Positions 1-11,169 of a stretch of DNA of 64,000 bases are shown here, in pieces; within the stretch, counting starts at the first letter, position 1, and each line of letters opens with the position of its first letter. The position numbers were made by a program, and so were the translations under genes. The notes under the pieces were generated by a model that was not told the origin of the DNA, made no database searches, and saw only the letters and a list, made by a program, of their open reading frames with translations. Source of the stretch: Labyrinthula sp. Ha (lineage: Eukaryota; Sar; Bigyra; Labyrinthulida; Labyrinthulaceae); NCBI GenBank assembly GCA_015227615.1, contig JAALGZ010000031.1, forward strand, positions 310,001 through 374,000. Reading direction: 5' to 3'.

Positions 1-1065
1 GCCCTTTGTCAAAGTAAACGGTATGATACTTTTCATTCCTTCCTATCCTGTAAAAATAATGTTCTTGTAAGAATCCACTTGTCTTGAATTGAAACTTTAA
101 TTGTCGTTATTCCCGAATAATGAGTAGGTTTCTTCTAACAGAGTGACACATCTTTCTCTTCAATTATAGTATCAAATAAGTTTTCCCATTCTGTACCTGG
201 TTGATTGTTACCACTTAATTTCTATACCAGAAACATGTTGCAAACGTATCTCTGAAATTAGGACTACAAAAAACATGAACACCTAAGTTAACTCCATGCT
301 AAGGATGCCCAAGCGCCCTCTCGGAACAATACTGGGGTGAGGTTAATTGTTGAGTAACTGGGTAAGTCAATCTGAAACAAAGATAAAGTATCGTGATAAA
401 GGCTGTCACCTGAATATCCCTACCCCAAAGAATAGAAGATGGGGTAAAGGTTCCCAATGTTGCTAAATATTCATTAAAGTGTTTTTAGCTGCCTATGGCA
501 CAGACCGTAATATTACAAAATATGTGTAATACTACTACACAAACAATATCATTCATCTTTTGTTTTCCGATACTGTTTTCAAGATTTGATATTATTGCTA
601 GAATCGCGTCTCAATAATGTATCCCTTCTTCATTTTTAACATCTTTTCTTAATAAGAAGCCAAAGCTATCGGTACGAATCGTGCTTCCCGTTAATTTGTG
701 TCAAACTCGTTTAACGATAGCTTGTAAATATTGTACAAAGCAATAACGCTATGATTTCCTAAATGAAGACAAAAGTCATGTATTATGAAACATGTTCTGA
801 TAGCAAGCCTTGAGCTAACCGCAACTAGGGGCTCTTGCCTCTGGGATTCTTACTGGAATAATGAGTAGAGAGATTAATTGAAGAGTTAGTACGAACTACC
901 AACGTACTCTTCTCAAATGATTTTTCGATATGCTGTGGCACTAGAACGGTAGAGTTTTTTGGGAGCCGTTTTTAGAGGCTAGATTTTGGAAGGCTACTCT
1001 TCCACTCAGTGGTTGACCGTTTCTTACCCCTGAGGCCCAATCTTGTGAAACAAGAAAAGGGAAAA
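1..1065. other. No gene recognised
   Basis: AT-rich sequence with stops in all frames. I see no coding region, RNA gene or clear repeat. It precedes a decayed Mutator-like transposase and may contain that element's unrecognised left end. Confidence 0.5.
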
Positions 1066-3161
1066 ATGACACAAAACCAAAAGGACACAAACACCTTAAC
1101 AGTAGAGCAACAAGACCTCAACCAACTAATTCAGCTGATTTCACTCGATGGATGGACCTTGTTCAGTGTTTTTACACGAGAGAAATATTTGAACTACTTC
1201 AGATAATTTCTATGAACAGATTTATGTGGAAAAGGGCTTCGTGCTACAGGTTTTATGAGGAACAAATAAAAAAAAACGGTTCTGATAAGAGAATGTTGAG
1301 AGGATGCACTGCACAATGTCCTTCTTCACCTACTTGTACCTTTGAGGTAAACATTAAGTTTGATTTAGCTTTTGGTAAGTACATCTTCAAAACAAGAATT
1401 TGGAGCACGTTGAACATGATCTAAATCTAGATCCAGACAAAAGGTGATTTTGTTCAGGCTTAAAAGAAGACAAGTTGAAAATGTTAAGGTACATAGGTGT
1501 AGCTGATACTTCATTAGCAAGTGCTTAAGTTGTATTACATTGTAAGTTTCTAAGTTTGGGCTTCCAGAAGACTTTAATTGAACGTGAACTAGGAACATTT
1601 AAAAAACAGCAAGAAATTCTGAAGGGTCAAACCTGCAGATTTTAATGAAAACATGTCAAGAATGTCTTCAAAAAGGGGGACAGTTTTCTATGTACTTTGG
1701 AAAATCAAACCAAGGAAGACCAACACTAAACGAATTAAGTTTTCAACCCAAACTAAAAAAAAGAGTTGATCTGTATTCTGATGCACTACAGGTCGACATA
1801 CCCCACATGCTTTCTAAGTGCCTTTTAGTTTCGATGTTTCCCGCGGTTGTTGACTATTTCATGAAGACAATCAACTTCAGATGCAGTCTAATGCAAACCG
1901 AGAATAATGTGGATGTGACAAGAGGTCTCACAGGCCTTGAACTGAGGAAGATGAAGGTGATCATGTCCGATGGATCACTAGCTCTGGCGAAGTCAGCCCA
2001 AGAACTTGGGCTGGTTCATGCTCTCTGTGTGAAGCATCTTTCATCTTCATTTGCTTCTTCAGCAATCGGAGTTAAGGGGACTGGCTTCAAACGTTTCATG
2101 GATGCTCCTAAAAAGTTACTGCATGAAAAGGTAGTTAGTGAAAGTCGATTTGATGAGGAGATGGATGAAATGATTGAGAAGTTTTAACAAAATGTGCAGC
2201 AAACCTACATAAAAGATATTAAAAAAAACAATGTCCAAGTATTGGACTTTTGTTAAGAAAGAATTAACAATTGGATACCTTTCCACTCAACGTGGTGAAA
2301 GGTTTCACTTCAAGTTCAAAAAAAAGAGGTAAACTCTCTCTGACGCAAAATAGATGGACCCTTGACTAGTTTGTGACCTACGATGACAAACAAGTGTAAG
2401 ACCATACTAGTTCCATCCTGAAAAAGCTAAAAAGCCTGTCATTGATGAAAATTGGGATTTCCTTGAAGGTTTCTAAGTTATTGACAACAGAGTTGAAGAG
2501 GGTGTATGCTTGTTCCATATCAATAGATCGGGGAGATAATACCTACATGGTGGTGAAGAAGGAGAACCATGAGCTTACCAATTTCGAACTGTTATTCGAC
2601 ATGAAGGATAACATGGTCTTTCCCCGGTACACATACGCTTGTTAGACTAGATTCAGTCTATTGTGCAGAAAATTTGCAAGTTTGTGCATCAAGCTAGAGG
2701 CAGAATATATCCAAAAAGTCCAGTTGCTTTCTAGGTGGCGCTTTGAGAAACATACACTTTTCAATCTTACTTTGAAGAAACTAGGGCGTGTAGGGACATC
2801 CGAAGATGGTGCTCTGCATTTTAATTTAAAGGTACCTGGCTTCATGAGTTTTTCAATCCCGAGAAAACCAAGTACGAGGTACTCGATATTGTACCCCACT
2901 TCGAAGATACTATGTGAAGAAGCTCAGCAGAGTACTGATGAGGGATGGAGAAAAGAGTACGCAACTGTAATAAGGATGAGAGACGCCTTGAGACAGAACG
3001 CCTACGGAAACTTTTCCGATGTGGATATGACGCTTTCCCAGCACTCTGGGTCTACTATTCTGCCTCCAAGGAAAACGAATTGGAAAGAAAATGTTTCAAA
3101 AAGTCAAAGAAGACTCAACTTAAACAACGAAAAACTTTTCTTTACATACTCTGCTACTTAG
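1066..3161 (+). pseudogene. Mutator-like (MULE) transposase remnant
   Basis: Several short open stretches in different frames together resemble a MULE transposase. Near the N-terminal side is a FLYWCH/WRKY-GCM1-like zinc-binding pattern: CTAQCPSSPTC (about 1306-1341), then EHVEHDL (about 1400-1422) supplying an H-x-H-type end. The longest stretch (1645-2187, 180 codons) carries MSDGSLAL followed by CVKHL, matching the acidic residue and C-x2-H step of the MULE catalytic domain. The tail to 3161 is open in pieces but not recognisable. Frame changes and stops show it is not functional. I found no terminal inverted repeats or target duplication, so the limits are those of the coding remnant. A related DDE family cannot be excluded. 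Sequence from 3162 to 3689 holds nothing I recognise. Confidence 0.55.
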
Positions 3162-4174
3162 CTTCCGTGTGGGGAGCTTTGCAACATTACTCGCTCCACA
3201 ACCTCATCATCTTCTTTCCAAGTCTCAGGAACATCTTTTTCCCTAACCCTAATCTTTCGGCTGTTTTTTTTTTACCAAAACATGAGAGTTCAAAATAATT
3301 TATCTCATCCAAATATTTTAGAAATAGATCCCTTTCATATCCAACGTCAACGATTTGTTTTTCTTCGAAGAGGTTAACCCTTATCAAAAAACCCTATAAA
3401 ATAGATAAAAAAAATCTCCACCTTAAACCTCATCTTGGGGTTCAACACATATGAATCCACCCCCCTCGTTGTTTCTTTAAATGATATAAACGAATATATT
3501 ACTTTTATATAACTTGATAATGCAATAACTTCAGTCTTTTATTTTATTTTTTTGGTGGTTTTTCTTTCTTGTTTTTTTGTGTAATTGGATTATCCAATGA
3601 GAGCACTCATCCAACCAGAATGAAGTGGCTTTCGAAAGGCTAACTTCGATAAAAACTAATCCATTTTTTTCTATAAGAAAATATTAGTACAAGAAATTAG
3701 GGTTCTTTAACGGTAAACACGTTAACTAACGGTAAAAAAATATCCAAATTTTTCTTAAGGTTATTAACGTTAAGAAATATGTTAGTTAACGTTTATTGGC
3801 GGAAATTAACGTTAAGCACGGTAAGACCGATAGATGTTGATGTTCCCAAAATTTTTTACCAATTTAATATTTTATCCCAGATTATATCTCCATAATATAA
3901 TATACCTATATTCTTCCTGTAAAGGGATAAAATTGAAACAGAAGCTGACTTAGAAGTAGATGTAACATAGAATCAACATCATTTGCAAATTATGTCATAT
4001 GAAAATCTTCTTATGACTACTAACCTTACCTTTACACTTACACTTCTCTCAATCCAAGTTCAAATTGAGCAACTAGAGAGTAGATAATTATTTTAAGCAA
4101 TTTTTCCAATTAATTTTAAAGAACTGATTCCACTCTATGGGAGAAAATTCAACTGAGAAAATAGAGGTAATACC

Positions 4175-4690
4175 TTTGCCATAGCAAAACTTTCCATGTT
4201 CTTCATGTAGAAATGGTTCTATCTTGGCTCAAACTTCTTTTCAGAAGAACTATAACCTTCAGTTAAAACGTTAAATAAAAGATTTTTTGAGAAAAATTAA
4301 GTTCAATCACTTAAACTAATTTTAACTTCCTGAAAATAAAATATATTTGTTCGCGATAGCGAAAATTTTGCATTATCTTCAAATAGAAATGGTTGTATCT
4401 TGGCTTAATCTCATATCTGAGAAAATTAGGCGCATATTAAGAAAGCTCTATGTAAGAGCTTTTAAGATAAATTATGTTAAATTATTGAAACTAATTTTAA
4501 TTCTCTCAAAACAGAATGTATTACTTCGCGATAGTGAAAATTTGCATAATCTTCACAAAAAAATGAATGTATCTTGGCTTAAACTCCTTTTCAGAAAAGC
4601 TATAATGCATAGTTTAAAAGATATTTTAATTTTCCATGCACTCAAAGAAAATGAGTTTAGTTTTTTTAGAAGTTAATTACGAATTATGTG
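4175..4690. repeat. Three tandem copies of a 175-bp unit inside the hAT element
   Basis: Copies start at 4175, 4350 and 4525, giving a period of exactly 175 bp. Each opens with a CGCGATAG-like core (ttcgcgatagc in copy 2), continues through a TATCTTGGCT block and an AACT...TTTTCAGA block, and has diverged by roughly a quarter. Copies 2 and 3 are the most alike. The apparent ORF at 4347-4676 simply runs through copies 2 and 3 and is not taken as a gene. Confidence 0.75.
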
Positions 4691-6985
4691 CGTTTTAGTA
4701 TCCGAATATCAAAGCCAAATTCAGCATATCACTACTTGCCGCAGTAAAAGCTATTTTTCTCAATCAACGTTTCATCCATTTAAACCAAACAAAGTTCTAA
4801 AATGTTTTAAATTCTAGTTTACAGGATTTTATAGCTTTTTTTTTCTTTTACGTGAAAATACTAGGGTTAAACCACGTATTTCAATATTTGAAAAATATTG
4901 GTTAATTTCAAGCCATATTTTTTCTCTTGTACCTCGCTTAATTTTTATGTAAAACACTATTGTAATCTATAAAAATTATCTTAAAACCTTTTTCTAACCG
5001 ATTTATTTTTAATTTTTTGTGTTTGAGAGCTGGAAGATACTTTTCTACCCTGTTCTTTTCACGTCATCCTGTATTTTAGGTGCATTTGTCAATAATTGCG
5101 AAGATCATTTTTCAATGAATTTTTCGAGTTAAGAAAAACAAAACACAGTTTTCAAAAGCTCTTTTAAATAACTTTTCAGTCATATGAGATAATACAGTAT
5201 TCAAAAAGAATAAATTCATGTAGAACGCAAAATATCACCAAAATATGGCACATACATTTTATATCGATCAGAAAACAATGAAGAAAAAGGTTACACCACC
5301 TATGTAAATTGTCAACGATAGCTCTTATATTCAACTTTTACCTAGGATCAAACAATATTGTTTTATTCTTTTTGTTATTATGGGGTGGTGAAAACTTTAT
5401 CATCAATTTTTTCAAAAATGCAGTATAATGATCATATAATCAACAATACCTTTTCAACTACTCTATAAAGCTCAAAACATATTGCAAACTGAGCCTAGTA
5501 TTTACTCGCATAAAAATTTAGAGGATTAAAACAATATAAAGTATAAAAAAGCCAGGATTAATGAAAATACAGCATATAGTATTTGTTAGTTTTTGTCACA
5601 AATCTTCCTCAAATACAATATTATCACCCACACTGTATTTCACATTAAAAAAATCTTTCCAACCTTGTATTTTGTCAGGGTATTTGATAAGGATGAGTAC
5701 TTTAAAACCTAAAAAAGGCTAATTTTAAGGGTCCTTTTCACTAAGTTTGCAGATCTCTAAAAAAAACATGCATTCAAACGTAATATCAAGAAGAGCAACT
5801 CTATAGATGATCCGATTTTTCCCAGATCCTAGAAATTAGGCGTATGTAACTTCTCAAAATATTTCTCAAGGATTTTCTTTTCTGGTTAACTGTAGCTGAG
5901 CGAACATCCAGGCAGAAGAGTCAAATGTTCAAAATCTGCACATCTGAAAATACGAAATCACTCAGTTTTGCTATAATCCCATAAATTTTTATGTTAGAGA
6001 GCCCCCAACAACTGAAAAATATGATTTGTAATTTTTAATTCTGTGTTTTAGAATATTTTTAATATTTTTTTTAAGAAAAGTTGATATTGGGCTAAAATGC
6101 TGTTTTTATCAAGTTCAATCCGCGTAATACCTCCAGAAATACTCGTCTAAAGCCCAAACAGACCTCACCAGTCAAAATAACGGGCGAATTTAGGTCTAGG
6201 AACAACTTTGTTTGAGAATTGGAGTATTCTGTATAGACTTCCTAACAATGTATCCTATTTCTAAGATCTCAGAAACTCTGAAAAAGGATACTCTTAAATG
6301 TCAAATATTCCTGAACGGGTAATACCAAGTAACAAAAAATCCGGACAAATGCTACTCAACCAGAGGTATTGATGATTTAGGGTACCTCCGAGTTTTGTTT
6401 GAGGAAACTTGAAGAACTTCCCTATTTATCTCAGCAATAGTTATTTGACTTAATTTAACTTTACTCTACACTCAACTTTAAAATAGCCAAAACTGAACTT
6501 TTAATGGGACAAATATCAAGAACTTTGACTCTTACCTTATCTAAGACCAATTTCCAGTAACTTAAAGAAGAAGAATTTAAAGTTCGAAGTTTTTATTGGT
6601 TTTTATTATACAGATCTCTATCATATAATTGCAAATTCATATATAAAAATACATGTTTTTTTAACTTTTACATATGATAAAACACTCAAAAACACATATA
6701 GATTGGCATAAGGAAGACCGTAATATATTTTCAAAGATATACGTTTTTATTTTTTGAAAAAACTCGTATTGTGGTCGTTTTCTGATGTATTTATGGCAAA
6801 AAAATGATGTTTTTATTCTTACAAGTTAAATATTTTGCTCTTGTTTTTATAAAACGTACTTGGTATCATTTTAAATAGAGAAAAATGTATTATATTAGGG
6901 TGGTAATTATATATTTTAACTCTAAGTTTGACTTACTTAAAAAATCTACTACTTTTCTATATTTTCATATGTCTCTTATACTAAA

Positions 6986-7689
6986 ATGAACTCAATATTA
7001 CATTACCGTCAATCCAATAGAACCAACAGAAATCAAGAAATGACTAAGAGATCTCCGTATCTGCAGATAGCCCAGCAAAGATTAAGCAATTGGATGACAA
7101 AGGTAATAAAAATATTGAAGGTATACTACAGGTCAAAATCAAGAAATATTTTATATCAAAGATATCCCGGAGCACATGCAAAGATGTTAGAGTTGAATTT
7201 TGAAAGTGGCATTGGTGATGTCGTTGGAGCTAAGATTCCTAATTATTTTCTATTAAAAAGTAAAGATACACTTGTTCACAAAAAAAAGAAAATGTTATAT
7301 TCTTAAAACTCTGTGAAGCTGCTAACGCTGGAAATATTGAGCTGAAAAACAAATATCCTCTTTCCTCTGCAGCCCTTTTTACTTATACTCTGGATTGGTG
7401 ATGTCGTTGGAGCTAAAATTCATAATTATCTTCTATTGAAAAGTAAAGATACAGTTGTTCACAAAAAAGAGAAAATGTTATATTTTTAAATCCCTGTGAA
7501 GCTGCTAATGCTGAACCGATGCTTCCAATGCTTGCAAAGGTCGCTAGAAAGTTTTTAGCCATTCAAACAAGCAGTGTTAGCTCCGAAAGAACCTTCTCTC
7601 ATGGTCGATTTGAATGTAGAGGTAAAGAGAACATGTCGGATCAAACTTTTATGATAGGGATGAATGCAAGAGAGTGGATGAAGTTATAG
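6986..7689 (+). pseudogene. hAT transposase C-terminal remnant
   Basis: The last part (7513-7689) reads PMLPMLAKVARKF, then TSSVSSERTFS, then REWMKL and a stop. This is the hAT dimerisation region, with the diagnostic SSxxSERxFS core close to the C-terminus. Upstream, 6986-7306 is open for 106 codons but not recognisable. A segment of about 120 bp is repeated with an offset of 183 bp (7211-7330 and 7394-7512), which has disrupted the gene. No BED zinc finger or catalytic core is legible. It lies in the right half of the element bounded by the TIRs at 3698 and 8333, so it is presumably what is left of that element's own transposase. Confidence 0.75.
7211..7512. repeat. Tandem segmental duplication within the hAT transposase
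   Basis: Sequence beginning attggtgatgtcgttggagc at 7211 recurs at 7394 and stays similar for about 120 bp, up to a shared GTGAAGCTGCTAA block. The offset is 183 bp. Differences between copies are scattered point changes and a few indels, so the duplication is not brand new. Confidence 0.8.
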
Positions 7690-8341
7690 AAAAGTTATGG
7701 AATTATTTTTTTTGGGTTCTTTAACCTGTTAGCGCAGGTTTTCTCCCTTTTTTAACTATTGAAAAAATTTTAGCACAATTTTTACTTGTTTTCTATCCAA
7801 AACTAATAAAAATTTGACCTCTTTTTGAAAATTTAACGCAGAAAAAACTAAAATTATGCTTAAGAAACATTGCCTTAGCGTCGTTTTAGTTAACTTGGCC
7901 GATTTCATCTACTTTGACTTAAATTTAGCCTTTTTCTTCGCAATCAAACACGCCTCCCAGACAGTTCACCTAAGCAAAATCTCTAACAAGTAGAAGACAA
8001 CTAGTTTTGAAAGTTCGACGAGCAAATTGTTCTTTGTTCATGTTCGAAAATTACTTTTTACTTTTCTTTGCACCACCTTTTTTGTTCGCACAAGGATTTT
8101 TTTCTGGACTTGTTTGGTCTTGACTTAGACCAGAAAGAGAAAATTTGATGTTTGTTGAATTGTCCGAATATACCGGTATGTACCATTACTTAACGTACTT
8201 AGAGTTCTTAACGTTTATTTTACGGTAATAACGGTAGAAAAATTGTAATTTTGCTAAACGTTAATAGCGTTAAGCAGAGTTAACGGATAATAAATGTTAG
8301 CTAACGTTTATAACGTAACGTTAAAGAACCCTACAAGAAAT

Positions 8342-9131
8342 AGATAACAGTGGTTTACTACCGGAGACAGATTTACTAGAACAATGTAAATGTCATATAG
8401 ATATTGTGTAAGACAACACTACTCGAGAAATCTAAAAAAATTATTCCAGAACCCAAAGAAAGTGGGCAAGGTATATATATATATCATGTGATGAAACAAG
8501 ATATCTCATGTCTTGGTAAGATATTGTATATGTCAGCCATAAAGGATGAATATATGACATTCAATATAGAGAACCGGAGGGGGGTAAGAATGAACAGTTG
8601 GGAGCTAAGACTGTATTTATTGAAAGAATAAATAATTGAAATTATAGAGACTATGAAATATTTTTTGTAAATGGTGGAAATAAGAAAGCTCGCAAAGTGG
8701 TTTCGTCTTATTAGACTTTGTTTTGCAGGTCAGTTCTTTAACCTTTCTATCTCTAGAAGCGCCTTTAGTACTCCCGGGATTAAAATATGTTCCTCTGAGT
8801 TAAGAATGCTCGATAAAGAAATTTGTGTGGTAAAATAAAAATCTAATACTTCTTACAGACTCTCCTTTTGTACCAATGTCGTGTAAACTTTAATTATCTT
8901 CTTTTAAAAGTCTTTCAAGTATAATTATGTATTCTTTAGCTATGATTCTTTTCCGGCAACTGGATTTATATTACACTGGAGTAATAATAGTCCGTAATAT
9001 AGTTAAGATGTAGCTGGTTGAAAATGCTTGTAAGAATAGACTTCCTTCTTGAAATGTAAACGTAAGCAAGATTTAGTAAAAAAGTAGCGTCGATATAATA
9101 GTTCTTAAGTGATTAGATGTTTTTTACGAGA
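8342..9131. other. No gene recognised
   Basis: The stretch between the hAT target duplication and the minus-strand ORF pair. It has one 75-codon open stretch (8404-8631, plus) with no recognisable motif and no supporting context, which I do not call a gene. Confidence 0.4.
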
Positions 9132-9881
9132 TCAATTGAATCTCATTTTTTTTTGGCCCCTTGCCTCCGGATGATCAATTTTGTAATCATTTTCCAGCTG
9201 TTCCCAATCCGGTTTTAAAGCATCTAATCTGATTCTACCTCGATTGTCAGTGCTAGAATTGTTCTTGACCGCCTGGGTTAATTCAATATAGTGTGAATAT
9301 TCATCATCAGTAAGGGTAACTAGATTCCTACTCACTTGCTCTTTAACCACAGGATTCCAGATATTTTTCCAGGTTTGAATAGTTAACATAACATCATCCA
9401 AACCTAAATCAGGAGCAAAAATGAATTTGAGGAGATGCTTATTTTTTATCTTGTGGCCAAAAGTGTTAAATAACTTGGTGTCATGGTCAATAGCTTGTTG
9501 AAAGGTCTCACAGATATACCTCGACTGGATGGGATCCAGCAAGATATCTCTTAGATAATCGGACCTATTGAAAGTTGTAGCAAGTATGTTTGAAAACCTC
9601 CAATAAAACGCCTTCCAAAGACCATTTCCCCAGTATTTCCATTGAAGAGGTAAGAACTTTCTTGGTTTGTAAATACCGTTCATCTTCAAAACAGCGATAT
9701 GGCAGCTAAACAAATGAGTGCCCTGTTTTGGGGACCAATGATGATTCATTGTTTCGTGGTTTAGAGAGTGGCTCATCCCTGCGGTGTCTTTTCCTGGAGG
9801 AGGTGTGATCAGATCTTGTCCTGTCATAGCTCGGAGCCTTTCGCTTGGATTCTTGATCTTGGTATAAGTTATCCAGTTCAT
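9132..9881 (-). CDS. Unidentified ORF, possibly mobile-element derived
   Basis: A 249-codon ORF on the minus strand. The part after about residue 55 is tryptophan- and aromatic-rich (KYWGNGLWKAFYWRF, then TIQTWKNIWNPVV) and looks like a folded, mainly helical protein. I do not recognise a domain. It overlaps the next ORF (9706-10191) by about 175 bases in another frame on the same strand. Two same-strand overlapping ORFs beside decayed transposons suggest a mobile-element origin, perhaps a structural-protein-like ORF of a retroelement, but no reverse transcriptase, integrase or terminal repeat is visible. Function unknown. Confidence 0.4.
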   Translation of the reverse strand: MNWITYTKIKNPSERLRAMTGQDLITPPPGKDTAGMSHSLNHETMNHHWSPKQGTHLFSCHIAVLKMNGIYKPRKFLPLQWKYWGNGLWKAFYWRFSNILATTFNRSDYLRDILLDPIQSRYICETFQQAIDHDTKLFNTFGHKIKNKHLLKFIFAPDLGLDDVMLTIQTWKNIWNPVVKEQVSRNLVTLTDDEYSHYIELTQAVKNNSSTDNRGRIRLDALKPDWEQLENDYKIDHPEARGQKKMRFN

Positions 9882-10191
9882 CTTTGGAATAATTCAGTCC
9901 GTTGTTTAATAAGAACTCTTTGAATTCTTCCTGATTGATACTATTTTCGAAGGCGACTTCTATGGTTCGATTTTTTCGATCCTGCTCAGTAGGAAGATCA
10001 GTACCGTATAATCTCAATAAGTTTTCCCTAATTTCCTCAGGAGTATCTGGTAATTTTATCAGATCACCGGAGTTTTCTTTCTTTTTAATCCTTTGTACTA
10101 GTTCTTCTATACTGCTGACCTCTACAAAAGTATTCTCTTGTATTTCTTTTTTTGAACTAGTAAGTTCTTCAATTTTTTGTTTTGAGCCCAT
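9706..10191 (-). CDS. Unidentified charged ORF, possibly mobile-element derived
   Basis: A 161-codon ORF starting at an ATG at 10191. It is strongly charged: an acidic/lysine-rich helical N-terminal half (residues 5-45), then a basic, serine-rich stretch with SSRKRHRRDE near residue 135. No family is recognised. It lies immediately upstream of, and overlaps in a different frame, the ORF at 9132-9881. The pair is probably one locus, but their relationship is not resolved here. The plus-strand ORF at 9935-10207 is its shadow. Confidence 0.4.
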   Translation of the reverse strand: MGSKQKIEELTSSKKEIQENTFVEVSSIEELVQRIKKKENSGDLIKLPDTPEEIRENLLRLYGTDLPTEQDRKNRTIEVAFENSINQEEFKEFLLNNGLNYSKDELDNLYQDQESKRKAPSYDRTRSDHTSSRKRHRRDEPLSKPRNNESSLVPKTGHSFV

Positions 10192-10920
10192 AAAATGTTC
10201 AAATTAGTTCGTCTTTTTTCCTCTTTTCGTTTATGTTTTATACCTAAATTAGTGTATTCGGATTTTTTTACACATATGTAAATTTACACACGGCAAATAA
10301 TTAGTTGAATTTTTTTGAATATGGCCAAATAAGACATAGGGTAGAAATAAATATTAATGACATTTGTGATTTCATGATTTCGAATTTGGGCCATATAACC
10401 TAAAATCATACTTTATGAAATTTTGGAGGTACCAGGGTTGAAAAGTGGGCCATTTGAGCCAAAATCAGAAAAAACAAAAAAGGAAAATATGCAAAAAATT
10501 GAGAACCGTATTGAGAACCTGCTTGAAAACGAAAAGGACCTAGAAAACGCTCCAAAAACAAGAGAGCTAGAGATATAAGTACATTTTTAAGTTGTAGAGA
10601 AAACAAGATATGGTTGCACTTTTCAACGGTTGCAAACGGTTGCTTCAAGTTGTTCAAAAGGACATCAGTATTGTTTTACTTTAGAAATTAAATTTTTAAA
10701 CTTAAGTATTTTAAAAATTGAAGAAAATATTGTAGTGCTATTTTAGCAATTGTTGTTTTGTTTCTATTTTCTCGCAAATATAAATTCAAGGATTAACTTA
10801 TTTAGAAGTTTAAGACAAATAATTTTGAAAACTGAAATTCAGAAGATTTAGATTTTTGTTAAAATTAAAATTTAAAACTTAAGTAGGTTGATACTTTAAT
10901 CTAGGTGCAGTTTTTCTAAG
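10192..10920. other. No gene recognised
   Basis: Very AT-rich sequence with stops in every frame. One 83-codon minus-strand open stretch (10406-10657) has no recognisable feature. Confidence 0.4.
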
Positions 10921-11165
10921 ACTTTCATCCCTTTTCTTTTTCGTTTTCTTTTTCACATTTTTTTTGTTAAACTTCCATCGTTTTTCATTTTCGTTTTCAT
11001 ATTTTTTTTGTAACACTTCCATCGTTTTTCGTTTTTTTTTCATATTTTTTGTTAAACTTTCATCCTTTTTCGTTTTCCTTTTCCTATGTATTTTGTTCAG
11101 CTTTAATTCATTTTCGTTTTCTCTTTCCTGTGTATTTTTTTCAGCTTTAATTCTTTATTGTTTTC
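10921..11165. repeat. Polypyrimidine tandem repeat, about five units of 41-50 bp
   Basis: Repeated units begin CTTCCATCG/CTTTCATCC/CTTTAATTC, followed by TTTTTCGTTTTC and a T-rich tail ending TTGTTAAA or TTTTCAG. Starts lie near 10921, 10971, 11015, then about every 41-45 bp to 11145. The plus strand is almost purely T and C. The 75-codon phenylalanine/serine-rich ORF through it is a by-product. Confidence 0.75.
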
Positions 11166-11169
11166 ATTC

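Larger units (their letters stand above)
3698..8333. mobile_element. hAT-superfamily DNA transposon, 4.6 kb, with TIRs and 8-bp TSD
   Basis: The element starts TAGGGTTCTTTAACG at 3698 and ends with the exact reverse complement at 8319-8333, a 15-bp perfect terminal inverted repeat. It is flanked by the identical 8-bp duplication CAAGAAAT at 3690-3697 and 8334-8341. An 8-bp target duplication, TIRs of this kind and a C-terminal hAT dimerisation motif inside (7513-7689) identify the superfamily. Both subterminal regions (about 3708-3830 and 8195-8325) are crowded with TTAACG/CGTTAA words, as expected of transposase binding sites. The inside contains a 175-bp tandem repeat, a 183-bp duplication and a damaged transposase. 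Most of the interior is otherwise noncoding. The perfect duplication argues for a fairly recent insertion although the transposase is decayed, so movement by a transposase supplied in trans is likely. Confidence 0.9.

Noticed and set aside
3241-3253. CCCTAACCCTAA resembling telomere repeats
   Set aside because: Only two units, and no array or subtelomeric context.
4347-4676. 109-codon ORF inside the hAT element
   Set aside because: It is a read-through of two tandem 175-bp repeat copies without a recognisable domain.
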